Source: Rhodopseudomonas palustris (GTDB taxonomy: Bacteria > Pseudomonadota > Alphaproteobacteria > Rhizobiales > Xanthobacteraceae). Taken from it: 64,000 nucleotides of DNA. Of this stretch, positions 42,526 to 51,213 are shown piece after piece. The translations under genes were made by a program, and so were the position numbers. Position 1 is the first letter of the stretch, and the number at the start of each line of letters is the position of its first letter. The notes below the pieces were generated by a model that saw only the letters and a program-made list of their open reading frames with translations, was not told the DNA's origin and did no database searches. Location: NCBI GenBank assembly GCA_016215605.1, contig JACRJB010000068.1, positions 1 through 64,000 of the forward strand, in the 5' to 3' direction.

Positions 42526-44535
42526 ATGCTCACCAATCCCGACATCGTCAAAGCGATCTTCGGCCGGCTGACGCTGGAATCGCTGCCGCTGCACGAACCG
42601 ATCGTCGTCCTCACCTTCGTCGCGGTCGCGATCGGCGGCGCCGTGATGGTCGCCGGCCTGACCTACTTCAAGCTGTGGGGCTATTTGTGGCGCGAGTGGT
42701 TCACCACCGTCGACCACAAGCGCATCGGCATCATGTACATGATCCTCGGCATCGTCATGCTGCTGCGCGGCTTCGCCGACGCGGTGATGATGCGGCTGCA
42801 GCAGGCGATGGCCTTCGGCGGCTCGGAGGGCTATCTCAACGCGCACCACTACGATCAGGTGTTCACCGCCCACGGCGTGATCATGATCTTCTTCGTGGCG
42901 ATGCCGCTGGTCACCGGCCTGATGAACTACGTCGTGCCGCTGCAGATCGGCGCGCGTGACGTGTCGTTCCCGTTCCTCAACAATTTCAGCTTCTGGATGA
43001 CGACGGCCGGCGCCGTGCTGGTGATGATCTCGCTGTTCGTCGGCGAATTCGCCCGCACCGGCTGGCTCGCTTATCCGCCGCTGTCGAACATCGGCTACAG
43101 TCCGGATGTCGGCGTCGACTATTACATATGGGCGCTGCAGGTCGCCGGCGTCGGCACGACGCTGTCCGGCGTCAACCTGATCTGTACCATCGTCAAGCTG
43201 CGGGCGCCCGGCATGACGATGATGCGGATGCCGATCTTCACCTGGACCTCGCTCTGCACCAACATCCTGATCGTCGCGTCGTTTCCGGTGCTGACGGTGG
43301 TGCTCGCGCTGCTGACGCTCGACCGCTACGTCGGCACCAACTTCTTCACGAACGACTTCGGCGGCAACCCGATGATGTACGTGAACCTGATCTGGATCTG
43401 GGGCCATCCGGAGGTCTACATCCTGATCCTGCCGGCGTTCGGCATCTTCTCGGAGGTGACGTCGACGTTCTCGGGTAAGCGGCTGTTCGGCTACACCTCG
43501 ATGGTCTACGCCACGGTGGTCATCACCATCCTGTCGTATCTGGTGTGGCTGCACCACTTCTTCACGATGGGCTCCGGGGCGAGCGTCAATTCGTTCTTCG
43601 GCATCACCACGATGATCATCTCGATCCCGACCGGGGCGAAGATGTTCAACTGGCTGTTCACGATGTATCGCGGCCGGATCCGCTACGACCTGCCGATGAT
43701 GTGGACGATCGCCTTCATGCTGACCTTCGTGATCGGCGGCATGACCGGCGTGCTGCTGGCGGTGCCGCCGGCCGACTTCGTCCTGCACAACAGCCTGTTC
43801 CTGGTCGCGCACTTCCACAACGTCATCATCGGCGGCGTGGTGTTCGGTGCGTTCGCCGGCATCGCCTACTGGTTCCCGAAGGCGTTCGGCTTCAAGCTCG
43901 ACGTGTTCTGGGGCAAGGTCTCGTTCTGGTGCTGGGTGGTCGGCTTCTACTTCGCCTTCATGCCGCTGTACGTGCTCGGCCTGATGGGCGTGACCCGGCG
44001 TCTGCGCGTGTTCGACGATCCGAGCCTGCAGATCTGGTTCATCATCGCCGGCTTCGGCGCGTTCCTGGTCGCGGTCGGCATCGCCGCGTTCCTGATCCAG
44101 ATCGCCGTCAGCGTGATGCGTCGCGAACAGCTCCGCGACGTCACCGGCGATCCGTGGAACGGCCGGACGCTGGAATGGGCGACGTCCTCGCCGCCGCCGG
44201 ACTACAACTTCGCCTTCACGCCGATGGTGCGCGACACCGACGCGTGGTGGGACATGAAGCGGGCCGGCTACCAGCGGCCGCTGGAAGGCTTCAAGCCGAT
44301 CCACATGCCGAGCAACACCGGCACCGGCATCATCCTCGCCGGGCTCAGCACGGTGATGGCGTTCGGGCTGATCTGGTACATCTGGTGGCTGGCGGCGCTC
44401 TCGTTCATCGCGCTGCTCGCCGTCGCGATCGGTCACACCTTCAACTATCACCGCGACTTCCACATCCCCGCCGATGAGGTCGTTCGCGTCGAGGACGAGC
44501 GGACGCGCCTGCTCGCCGCGGGAGCCAAGCCATGA
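42526..44535 (+). CDS. cyoB: Cytochrome bo3 ubiquinol oxidase subunit I
   Basis: A 669-residue heme-copper oxidase subunit with about 15 helices. Heme ligands include the His in [14 protein letters not shown] and that in [11 protein letters not shown]. The [21 protein letters not shown] stretch holds the CuB His-Tyr link, and [10 protein letters not shown] supplies CuB histidines. It reduces oxygen to water with ubiquinol and pumps protons. The start lies 8 bases after cyoA, and its end overlaps cyoC in ATGA. Confidence 0.97.
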   Translation: MLTNPDIVKAIFGRLTLESLPLHEPIVVLTFVAVAIGGAVMVAGLTYFKLWGYLWREWFTTVDHKRIGIMYMILGIVMLLRGFADAVMMRLQQAMAFGGSEGYLNAHHYDQVFTAHGVIMIFFVAMPLVTGLMNYVVPLQIGARDVSFPFLNNFSFWMTTAGAVLVMISLFVGEFARTGWLAYPPLSNIGYSPDVGVDYYIWALQVAGVGTTLSGVNLICTIVKLRAPGMTMMRMPIFTWTSLCTNILIVASFPVLTVVLALLTLDRYVGTNFFTNDFGGNPMMYVNLIWIWGHPEVYILILPAFGIFSEVTSTFSGKRLFGYTSMVYATVVITILSYLVWLHHFFTMGSGASVNSFFGITTMIISIPTGAKMFNWLFTMYRGRIRYDLPMMWTIAFMLTFVIGGMTGVLLAVPPADFVLHNSLFLVAHFHNVIIGGVVFGAFAGIAYWFPKAFGFKLDVFWGKVSFWCWVVGFYFAFMPLYVLGLMGVTRRLRVFDDPSLQIWFIIAGFGAFLVAVGIAAFLIQIAVSVMRREQLRDVTGDPWNGRTLEWATSSPPPDYNFAFTPMVRDTDAWWDMKRAGYQRPLEGFKPIHMPSNTGTGIILAGLSTVMAFGLIWYIWWLAALSFIALLAVAIGHTFNYHRDFHIPADEVVRVEDERTRLLAAGAKP

Positions 44536-45161
44536 GCGTCGCCGTCGCCACTCCTCAGGCCGCCGAGCCGGTGTTCCACGTCGTCGACGAGCACGCGCAT
44601 CCGGAAGGCGCGAGCACGATGCTCGGCTTCTGGATCTACCTGATGAGCGATTGCCTCATCTTCGCGATCCTGTTCGCGACCTACGGCGTGCTCGGCGGCA
44701 ACTACGCTGCCGGGCCGGCGCCGAAGGATCTGTTCGATCTGAAGCTGGTCGCCCTGAACACCGCGATGCTGCTGATGTCGTCGATCACCTACGGCTTCGC
44801 GATGCTGACGATGGAGAAGCGCCATGTCGGCGCGACGCAGATGTGGCTGGCGATCACCGGCCTGTTCGGCCTCGCCTTCCTCAGCATCGAACTCTACGAA
44901 TTCCACCACATGATCCATGAAGGCGCGACGCCGCAGCGCAGCGCCTTCCTGTCGTCGTTCTTCACCCTGGTCGGCACCCACGGCCTGCACGTCACCTTCG
45001 GCATCGTCTGGCTGGTGACGCTGATGACGCAGGTCGCGCGCAGCGGCCTGATCGAAGCCAACCGCCGCCGCTTGATGTGCCTCAGCATGTTCTGGCACTT
45101 CCTCGATGTGGTGTGGATCGGCGTGTTCACCTTCGTCTACCTGCTCGGAGTGCTGCGATGA
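44532..45161 (+). CDS. cyoC: Cytochrome bo3 ubiquinol oxidase subunit III
   Basis: A 209-residue, five-helix membrane subunit. [20 protein letters not shown] and [16 protein letters not shown] are typical CyoC segments. It overlaps cyoB and cyoD by 4 bases at each end, so the four subunits are translationally coupled. Subunit III stabilises the proton-entry side of subunit I. Confidence 0.96.
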   Translation: MSVAVATPQAAEPVFHVVDEHAHPEGASTMLGFWIYLMSDCLIFAILFATYGVLGGNYAAGPAPKDLFDLKLVALNTAMLLMSSITYGFAMLTMEKRHVGATQMWLAITGLFGLAFLSIELYEFHHMIHEGATPQRSAFLSSFFTLVGTHGLHVTFGIVWLVTLMTQVARSGLIEANRRRLMCLSMFWHFLDVVWIGVFTFVYLLGVLR

Positions 45162-45550
45162 CCCTCAATTCTGCTCCGGTGGACGCGCACGGCCACGACC
45201 ACGGCCACGACGCTCACGTCGCCGCGCACGCCCACGGCACGCTGAAGAGCTATCTGATCGGCTTCGGGCTGTCGGTGGTGCTCACCGCGATCCCGTTCTG
45301 GCTGGTGATGGGCGACGTACTCGGCAACAAGCAGGTCACCGGGCTGGTAATCATGGCGTTCGCGGCGGTGCAGATCGTCGTGCACATGATCTACTTCCTG
45401 CACATGACCACGTCGGCCGAGGAAGGCTGGACGATGATGGCGCTGATCTTCACCATCGTCATGGTGGTGATCGCGTTGTCCGGGTCGTTGTGGGTGATGT
45501 ATCATCTGACCACCAACATGATGCCGGCCCACGACATGATCCGGCGCTAG
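45158..45550 (+). CDS. cyoD: Cytochrome bo3 ubiquinol oxidase subunit IV
   Basis: A 130-residue, three-helix subunit. SYLIGFGLSVVLTAIPFWLV and QIVVHMIYFLHM are typical CyoD. The first 27 residues are unusually histidine-rich (HGHDHGHDAHVAAHAHG), which could bind metal. The start overlaps cyoC by 4 bases. SURF1 follows after 13 bases. Confidence 0.94.
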   Translation: MTLNSAPVDAHGHDHGHDAHVAAHAHGTLKSYLIGFGLSVVLTAIPFWLVMGDVLGNKQVTGLVIMAFAAVQIVVHMIYFLHMTTSAEEGWTMMALIFTIVMVVIALSGSLWVMYHLTTNMMPAHDMIRR

Positions 45551-45563
45551 GGGCGCCGCGATC

Positions 45564-46400
45564 GTGACGCCCGACAGCGATCAGCCGGACGGCAAGTCGG
45601 CGTCGACACGCCGGCCGTCGCTGTGGATCACGATCCCGGCGCTCGTCGGCGTGATCGGATTGATCGGGCTCGGCGTCTGGCAGATCGAGCGGCGGGAATG
45701 GAAGCTGGCGCTGATCGACCGCGTCGAGCAGCGGATCCATGCCGCCCCGGCGCCGCTGCCCGCCGTCACGGCCTGGCCCGACGTCACCGCCGCCCGCGAC
45801 GAATATCGGCCCGTCAGCGTGACCGGCCGCTTTCTGCACGACCGCGAGACGCTGGTGCAGGCCGTCACCGATTTCGGCGGCGGCTTCTGGGTGATCACGC
45901 CGCTGCGGACCCACGACGGCGCTACGGTGTTGATCAATCGCGGCTTCGTGCCGCAGGATCAGCGTGCCCGCGCGACCCGCCGCAGCGGCGAGCCAGTGGA
46001 TTCGGTGACCGTCACCGGCCTGTTGCGACTCACGGAACCCGGCGGGGGCTTCCTGCGCCATAACGATCCAGGCGCCGACCGCTGGTATTCGCGTGATGTC
46101 GCTGCGATCGCTCAGGCGCGCGATGTCGGGACTGTCGCCCCCTTCTTCGTCGATGCCGACGGCTCGCTCGACGCGCCCGGGCAGCCGATCGGCGGGCTGA
46201 CGGTGGTCCGGTTCCCGAACAATCATCTGATCTACGCGCTCACGTGGTTTTGCCTAGCTTTTATGCTGTCCGGCTGGCTTGTTGTCGCCTTCGGTGGCGG
46301 TTTGTGGCGGCGCGCAGGCGCTGGTCGCGGGCCGAGCAACCCGGCGGGCGCCGCCCTCGCGACAGGATCACATGCTGGATCGATCTCCACGCATCGCTGA
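45564..46400 (+). CDS. SURF1-family cytochrome oxidase assembly protein
   Basis: A 278-residue protein with two membrane helices (LWITIPALVGVIGLIGLGVW near residue 20 and an end helix TWFCLAFMLSGWLVVAFGGG). Between them is the SURF1 periplasmic domain (WQIERREWKLALIDRVEQRI, then GRFLHDRE). SURF1 helps insert heme into terminal oxidases; adjacency to cyoABCD fits that role. It uses a GTG start and overlaps the sensor kinase start by 29 bases. Confidence 0.9.
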   Translation: MTPDSDQPDGKSASTRRPSLWITIPALVGVIGLIGLGVWQIERREWKLALIDRVEQRIHAAPAPLPAVTAWPDVTAARDEYRPVSVTGRFLHDRETLVQAVTDFGGGFWVITPLRTHDGATVLINRGFVPQDQRARATRRSGEPVDSVTVTGLLRLTEPGGGFLRHNDPGADRWYSRDVAAIAQARDVGTVAPFFVDADGSLDAPGQPIGGLTVVRFPNNHLIYALTWFCLAFMLSGWLVVAFGGGLWRRAGAGRGPSNPAGAALATGSHAGSISTHR

Positions 46401-47763
46401 CGACAACGCCGACTGGACTGCGCGGCCTTCGCCCGCGCTCGGCCTGCCGCGCCTCGGCGACGAGGTCACGGCATCTGAAAACGCGACGGTTCCTGCGGCC
46501 GATGCGACCGACCGCAAGAACATGTCGCTGCTGATCCAGCTCCGCTGGACGGCCGTGTTCGGTCAGATCATCACCATCGCCGCCGTGCATCTGTGGCTCG
46601 GCACGCCGCTGCCGGTCGTGCCGATGGCCGCCGTCGTTCTCGCGCTGGTCGCGCTCAATATCGCCAGCCTGGCGTGGATGCGCTTCCGCGTCGCCGTGAG
46701 CAATCGCGACCTGCTCGTCGCGTTGATCCTCGACGTCGTCGCGCTGACGGCGCAGCTCTATCTCAGCGGCGGCATCACCAATCCGTTCATCTCGCTTTAT
46801 CTGCTGCAGGTGACGCTCGGCGCCGTGCTGCTCGACAGCCGGTCGAGCTGGTCGCTGGTCGCAGTGGTCTTCACCGCCTTCATCTGGCTCACCGAATCCT
46901 CGCGGCCGCTGGTGCTGTCGCAGCAGGCCGGCGATCCGGTCAGCCTGACCGTCGCCGGCATGCTGCTCGGCTTCGCCCTGAATGCCGTGCTGCTGGTGGT
47001 GTTCGTCACCCGCATTCACCGCAACCTCCGCGAGCGCGACGCGAACCTGGCGGCGCTGCGCCAGCATGCGGCCGAACAGGACCACATCGTGCGGATGGGA
47101 CTGCTGGCGTCGGGTGCGGCGCATGAACTCGGCACGCCGCTGGCCTCGGTCTCGGTGATTCTCAGCGACTGGCGCCGTATGCCGGCGTTGACCGCGAACA
47201 AGGAGCTCGTCGAAGATCTCACCGAGATGGAGACGGCGCTGAAGCGCTGCCAGTCGATCGTCACCGGCATTCTGGTCTCGGCCGGCGAAGCGCGCGGCGA
47301 GGGCTCGTCGCCGACCACGGTGGCGGAATTCCTGTCGGCGCTCGCCGAGGAATGGCGCAACGCGCGCAGCAGGACGACGCTGCACGTCGTCAACGCCTTC
47401 GGAGAGGATCTGCCGATCGTGTCCGACGTGACGCTGAAGCAGGCGGTCTTCAACGTGCTCGACAATGCCTTCGAAGTGTCGCGCTACTGGATCGAACTGC
47501 TCGCCGAACGCGACGGCGACAATCTGGTGCTGTCGATCAGCGACCGCGGACCGGGCTTTCCGAAGGACATGCTGACGCAGATCGGCAAGCCGTATCAATC
47601 GAGCAAGGGCCGCGCCGGCGGCGGCCTCGGCCTGTTCCTGGTGATGAATGTGGTACGCAAGCTCGGCGGTGCGATGACCGCCGAAAACCTCCGCAACCGC
47701 GGCGCCAAGGTCAAACTCGTGCTGCCACTGGCATCGCTCGCGATCGGAAACGATTTTGATTGA
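46372..47763 (+). CDS. Redox-sensing histidine kinase, RegB/PrrB/ActS-like
   Basis: A 463-residue membrane kinase. Six or so hydrophobic helices occupy about 60-220 and contain the quinone-site motif GGITNPFISLYLL (GGxxNPF). The H-box ASGAAHELGTPLA has the phospho-accepting His251, and the RegB redox Cys is conserved as Cys293 in RCQSI. The N-, G- and F-box ATPase region follows (VLDNAFEVS, DRGPGFP, GGGLGLFL). RegB kinases sense quinone redox state. It sits directly after the quinol oxidase genes and overlaps its response regulator by 8 bases. Confidence 0.92.
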   Translation: MLDRSPRIADDNADWTARPSPALGLPRLGDEVTASENATVPAADATDRKNMSLLIQLRWTAVFGQIITIAAVHLWLGTPLPVVPMAAVVLALVALNIASLAWMRFRVAVSNRDLLVALILDVVALTAQLYLSGGITNPFISLYLLQVTLGAVLLDSRSSWSLVAVVFTAFIWLTESSRPLVLSQQAGDPVSLTVAGMLLGFALNAVLLVVFVTRIHRNLRERDANLAALRQHAAEQDHIVRMGLLASGAAHELGTPLASVSVILSDWRRMPALTANKELVEDLTEMETALKRCQSIVTGILVSAGEARGEGSSPTTVAEFLSALAEEWRNARSRTTLHVVNAFGEDLPIVSDVTLKQAVFNVLDNAFEVSRYWIELLAERDGDNLVLSISDRGPGFPKDMLTQIGKPYQSSKGRAGGGLGLFLVMNVVRKLGGAMTAENLRNRGAKVKLVLPLASLAIGNDFD

Positions 47764-48289
47764 AGAACGCTCCCTGATCGTCGTCGAAGACGACGCCGGA
47801 TTTGCCCGGACGCTGAAGCGCTCGTTCGAGCGCCGCGGTTACGACGTGGTGCACGCCTCGGCCATCGAGGAAGTCCGTGACGCGCTGGACGAACGATCGT
47901 TCGGCTACGCCGTCGTCGACCTCAAGCTTGGCAGCGCCTCGGGGCTCGCCTGCGTCGAACTGCTCCACGCGCAGGATCCGGAGATGCTGATCGTGGTGCT
48001 GACCGGCTTCGCCAGCATCGCCACCGCGGTCGAGGCGATCAAGCTCGGCGCCTGCCATTATCTCGCCAAGCCGTCCAACACCGACGACATCGAGGCCGCG
48101 TTCCGCAAGGCCGAGGGTAACGCCGACATCGCGCTGGCGAGCCAGCCGACCTCGATCAAGACGCTGGAATGGGAGCGCATCCACCAGACCCTGATCGAGA
48201 GCGAGTTCAACATCTCCGAGGCGGCCCGCCGTCTCGGCATGCATCGCCGCACGCTGGCGCGAAAGCTGGAGAAGCGGCAGGTCCGGTGA
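47756..48289 (+). CDS. Response regulator, RegA/PrrA/ActR-like
   Basis: A 177-residue regulator with a receiver domain (phospho-accepting Asp55 in VVDLKLG, VVLTGFAS, LAKPSNTDD) and a short Fis-like HTH, ISEAARRLGMHRRTLARKLE, typical of RegA. A TTG start overlaps the kinase gene. RegA-type proteins govern photosynthesis, carbon and nitrogen fixation and oxidase genes in purple bacteria. Local position suggests control of the adjacent cyo operon. Confidence 0.93.
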   Translation: MIEERSLIVVEDDAGFARTLKRSFERRGYDVVHASAIEEVRDALDERSFGYAVVDLKLGSASGLACVELLHAQDPEMLIVVLTGFASIATAVEAIKLGACHYLAKPSNTDDIEAAFRKAEGNADIALASQPTSIKTLEWERIHQTLIESEFNISEAARRLGMHRRTLARKLEKRQVR

Positions 48290-48482
48290 TCACGGCCGAC
48301 GCCGATGACCGGAACTTCGTCAAGGCTCGGTGGTCCGCGTATTAACTCTTGAGTCGCCGCTTTCCCGGCGTATTCATAGGCCACGCGTTCCGGTCGGTGA
48401 GGCCAGTCTCCAGACGGAACCCCGTGATCAAGCGCGGCTGGCCCTCAAATGCGCAGCCGCGCCAGCTCATTTTGGTGACCTT

Positions 48483-49844
48483 ATGTTCAAATCCCGCAGG
48501 TTTATTATCAGCGTCGCCGCCGCGGCCGGCATCATCACCATTCCCATGCTGTCGGCGCTGGCGCTGCAGCGGACCCCGACGGCGCAGCCCGACCTCGATC
48601 TGCTCGGCGGCGTCATCGGCCTGGTCGAGCGGGCCTATGTGCATCCGGTCAGCCCCGACGACCTGACCAAGGACGCCCTCAAGGGCTTGCTGAACCGGCT
48701 CGATCCGCATTCGGATTACATGGACGAGAAAGAATTCAAGGACATGCAGACCGACATGTCGGGTCAGTTCGGCGGCCTCGGCATGCAGATCTCGGGACAG
48801 GGCGGTGTGCCCAAGATCGTCGCGCCGATCGACGGCACCCCGGCCGCCCGCGCCAAGCTCGAACCCGGCGACGACATCATCAAGGTCGGCGCCACCTCGA
48901 CCCAAGGCATGAGCCTGCGCGAAGTCGTCGACATGCTGCGCGGCACGCCCGGCTCCAAGGTGACGATCACCATTCTGCGCGGCAAGGAGCCGCCGTTCGA
49001 CGTCACCCTGACCCGCGAGATCATCAAGGTCGCGTCGGTGAAGTCGGAGCTCAAGCCCGACGGCATCGGCTACGTGCGGATCAGCCAGTTCGGCAACGAC
49101 ACCTCGGACGGTTTCAAGAATGCGCTGACCAAGCTGAAGACCGACTCCAAGGACGGGCTGAAGGGGCTGGTCATCGACCTGCGTCAGGATCCCGGTGGCC
49201 TGCTCACCGCCGCGGTCGATGTCGCCGGCAATCTGCTCGACGGCGGCACCGTGGTGTCGATCCGCGGCCGCCAGCCCGACGATCAGCGCGTGTTCAGCGC
49301 GCCGGCCAAGGGCGACATGCTGCCCGGCGTGCCGGTGGTGGTGCTGATCAACGGCGCCTCGGCCTCGGCGTCCGAAATCGTCGCCGGCGCGCTGCAGGAT
49401 CGCAAGCGCGGCACCGTGATGGGCACGCAGAGCTTCGGCAAGGGCTCGGTGCAGACCGTGATTCCGATCAAGGGTCGCGGCGCGGTGCGGCTGACCACGG
49501 CGCTGTACTACACGCCGTCCGGCCGCTCGATCCAGGACGACGGCATCACGCCGGACATCGTCCAGGAAGCTCCGAAGGATCAGCAGATCGCCGGCGGCGC
49601 GATGCTGCGCGAAGGCGCTCTGCGCGGCGCCATCGCCAATCCGGGACAGCTCGGAGCGAGCGGCAAGCCCGGCGCTGCCAAGCCGAAGGCGGGCGCCGCG
49701 GCTGCGACCGACAAGCCGGCGGCGTCGTCGCCGCCGATCAAGGCCGACCTGATCGGCAAGCCGGAAGATGCCCAGCTCAACGCCGCGATCGCCTATCTCG
49801 GCAAGCGCGCCGATAACGACAACGGCGCCGTGAAGGCGCAGTAA
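48483..49844 (+). CDS. S41 C-terminal processing peptidase, second copy
   Basis: A 453-residue periplasmic S41 protease with a signal segment (FIISVAAAAGIITIPMLSAL), PDZ domain (GLGMQISGQGGVPKIVAP) and catalytic motifs NGASASASEIVAGAL (Ser) and FGKGSVQTVIP (Lys). Its overall layout and Ala/Lys-rich tail match the one at 8812-10185, but the N-terminal extension after LDLLGGVIGLV is shorter. A further ATG 51 codons upstream is not supported by the signal peptide. The gene stands alone, following the redox regulators. Confidence 0.9.
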   Translation: MFKSRRFIISVAAAAGIITIPMLSALALQRTPTAQPDLDLLGGVIGLVERAYVHPVSPDDLTKDALKGLLNRLDPHSDYMDEKEFKDMQTDMSGQFGGLGMQISGQGGVPKIVAPIDGTPAARAKLEPGDDIIKVGATSTQGMSLREVVDMLRGTPGSKVTITILRGKEPPFDVTLTREIIKVASVKSELKPDGIGYVRISQFGNDTSDGFKNALTKLKTDSKDGLKGLVIDLRQDPGGLLTAAVDVAGNLLDGGTVVSIRGRQPDDQRVFSAPAKGDMLPGVPVVVLINGASASASEIVAGALQDRKRGTVMGTQSFGKGSVQTVIPIKGRGAVRLTTALYYTPSGRSIQDDGITPDIVQEAPKDQQIAGGAMLREGALRGAIANPGQLGASGKPGAAKPKAGAAAATDKPAASSPPIKADLIGKPEDAQLNAAIAYLGKRADNDNGAVKAQ

Positions 49845-49883
49845 TACACGCCGCGTCCATTTTCCTTCGTGTACACCTTCTTT

Positions 49884-49973
49884 CGTCATGGCCGGGCTTG
49901 TCCCGGCCATCCACGTCTTAGGCGGGGCAACTCAGTAAAGGCGTGGATGCCCGGGACAAGCCCGGGCATGACG
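49884..49973. repeat. Intergenic palindromic repeat, CGTCATGGCCGGG-type
   Basis: Left arm at 49884-49915 and right arm at 49942-49973 are 30/32 reverse complements of each other, and each contains its own palindrome (GGCCGGG...CCCGGCC and CCCGGG...CCCGGG). It is the same family as 761-848. The rest of the 345-base gap (49845-50189) shows no gene. Confidence 0.85.
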
Positions 49974-50189
49974 CGGGGATCAGGTTGTATTCGCGCCGTC
50001 GCTCCTCCGATGTGGAAACGGTCGGTGATTGCGATCCGCCCAAAAATCACGCAACTGCTGCCTATTTGCTAGCAGCGTTCGAACAAGAGGTTGTGCGCCC
50101 GGAGACAAGTTTTTCCCAGGCGCCCGGTCTTAGCTCCCAGACGGTTCGGAACATGGCCTCCGCCATGACACCATCGAAGGAGCGATCGA

Positions 50190-51083
50190 ATGGTCAAGTT
50201 GCCACTTCCCGATTTTCGGAGCCTGACGAGCGCCGCGCTGATGGGCGCGCTGGTGCTGGTCGGCGTTGCGGCCTCGAAGCCGGCCCATGCGGCTGCGCCC
50301 GCCGCCTGCGCGGCGCTGCAGGAGAAGTACCCCGACTGGAAGGGCAAGACCCTCGTCAACGCCATCAACCCGCACACCCCGGGCTACGAGTCGATCGATC
50401 CCAAGGACCCGACCAAATATGTCGGCTACGACATCGATCTCGGCGAAGCCATTGGTGAGTGTCTCGGCTTCAAGCTGACCTACAAGGCCGTGACCTTCGC
50501 GGCGCTGCTGACCACGCTGGCGAGCGGCCAGGCCGATATCGTGATCTCCGACATCTACGCCACCGAAGAGCGCGCCAAGGCCGCCGACTTCATCACCTAC
50601 TCCAAGGTGTTCGACGGCGTGCTGGTCGCCAAAGGCAATCCGAAGAAGATCACCGGCATCAACACCACGCTGTGCGGCACGGCCGCCGCCGAGAACACCG
50701 GCTATGTGGAAGTGCCGCTGATCCAGGCGATCGCGCCGGAGTGCAAGAAGCTCGGCAAACCGGAGCCGACCATCCAGCTCTACGACAACAACGCCAACTG
50801 CATCCAGGCGATCCTTGCCGGCCGCGCCGACACCTACATCAACGACGTCAACACCGTCGACAACGCCGTCAAGGCCTATCCGGACAAGCTCGAGAAGGCG
50901 ATCGCCGTGACGATCCCCTATCAGGTCGGCATCGGCGTGCCGAAGGACAAGCCGAAGTTCCGCGATGCCGTGAAGGCCGCGCTGACCGAGATCTACAAGT
51001 CCGGCGATCAGCTCGCGCTGCTCAAGAAGTGGAAGCTCGACCCCGAGAACCTGATCGAGCCCGGTTTGCTCGTCGTCAAGTAA
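50190..51083 (+). CDS. Amino-acid ABC transporter substrate-binding protein (SBP family 3)
   Basis: A 297-residue periplasmic binding protein. A signal sequence occupies about residues 1-34, ending AHAAA. The domain includes YVGYDIDLGEAIGECLG, ADIVISDIYATEERAKAADF and a C-terminal KFRDAVKAALTEIYKSGDQL. Relatives bind polar amino acids or opines. Two Cys pairs (C-A-A-L, LCG) are in the mature part. A GGAG ribosome binding site precedes the start. The permease-ATPase fusion follows after a repeat-bearing gap. Confidence 0.9.
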   Translation: MVKLPLPDFRSLTSAALMGALVLVGVAASKPAHAAAPAACAALQEKYPDWKGKTLVNAINPHTPGYESIDPKDPTKYVGYDIDLGEAIGECLGFKLTYKAVTFAALLTTLASGQADIVISDIYATEERAKAADFITYSKVFDGVLVAKGNPKKITGINTTLCGTAAAENTGYVEVPLIQAIAPECKKLGKPEPTIQLYDNNANCIQAILAGRADTYINDVNTVDNAVKAYPDKLEKAIAVTIPYQVGIGVPKDKPKFRDAVKAALTEIYKSGDQLALLKKWKLDPENLIEPGLLVVK

Positions 51084-51101
51084 CAGCCGTCACGTAGTCC
51101 C

Positions 51102-51189
51102 GTAGGGTGGGCAAAGGCGCAAAGCGCCGCGCCCACCACCTCGGCCTCGCGAAAAATGGGTGGGCACGCTTTCGCTTTGCCCACCCTAC
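51102..51189. repeat. Intergenic inverted repeat, GTAGGGTGGGCAAAG-type
   Basis: GTAGGGTGGGCAAAG (51102-51116) is the exact reverse complement of CTTTGCCCACCCTAC (51175-51189), with further complementary segments between. The element separates the binding protein from the permease-ATPase gene and would fold in the shared mRNA. Confidence 0.85.
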
Positions 51190-51213
51190 TCCTGAGCTAA
51201 GGATGCCGCCGCC

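Noticed and set aside
42298-44463. 721-codon open frame opposite cyoB
   Set aside because: Antisense shadow of a heme-copper oxidase; the translation is low-complexity His/Arg/Asp-rich with no domain.
49884-49973. CRISPR-like repeat pair
   Set aside because: Only one palindromic pair with no regular spacers and no cas genes; it matches the dispersed intergenic repeat family instead.
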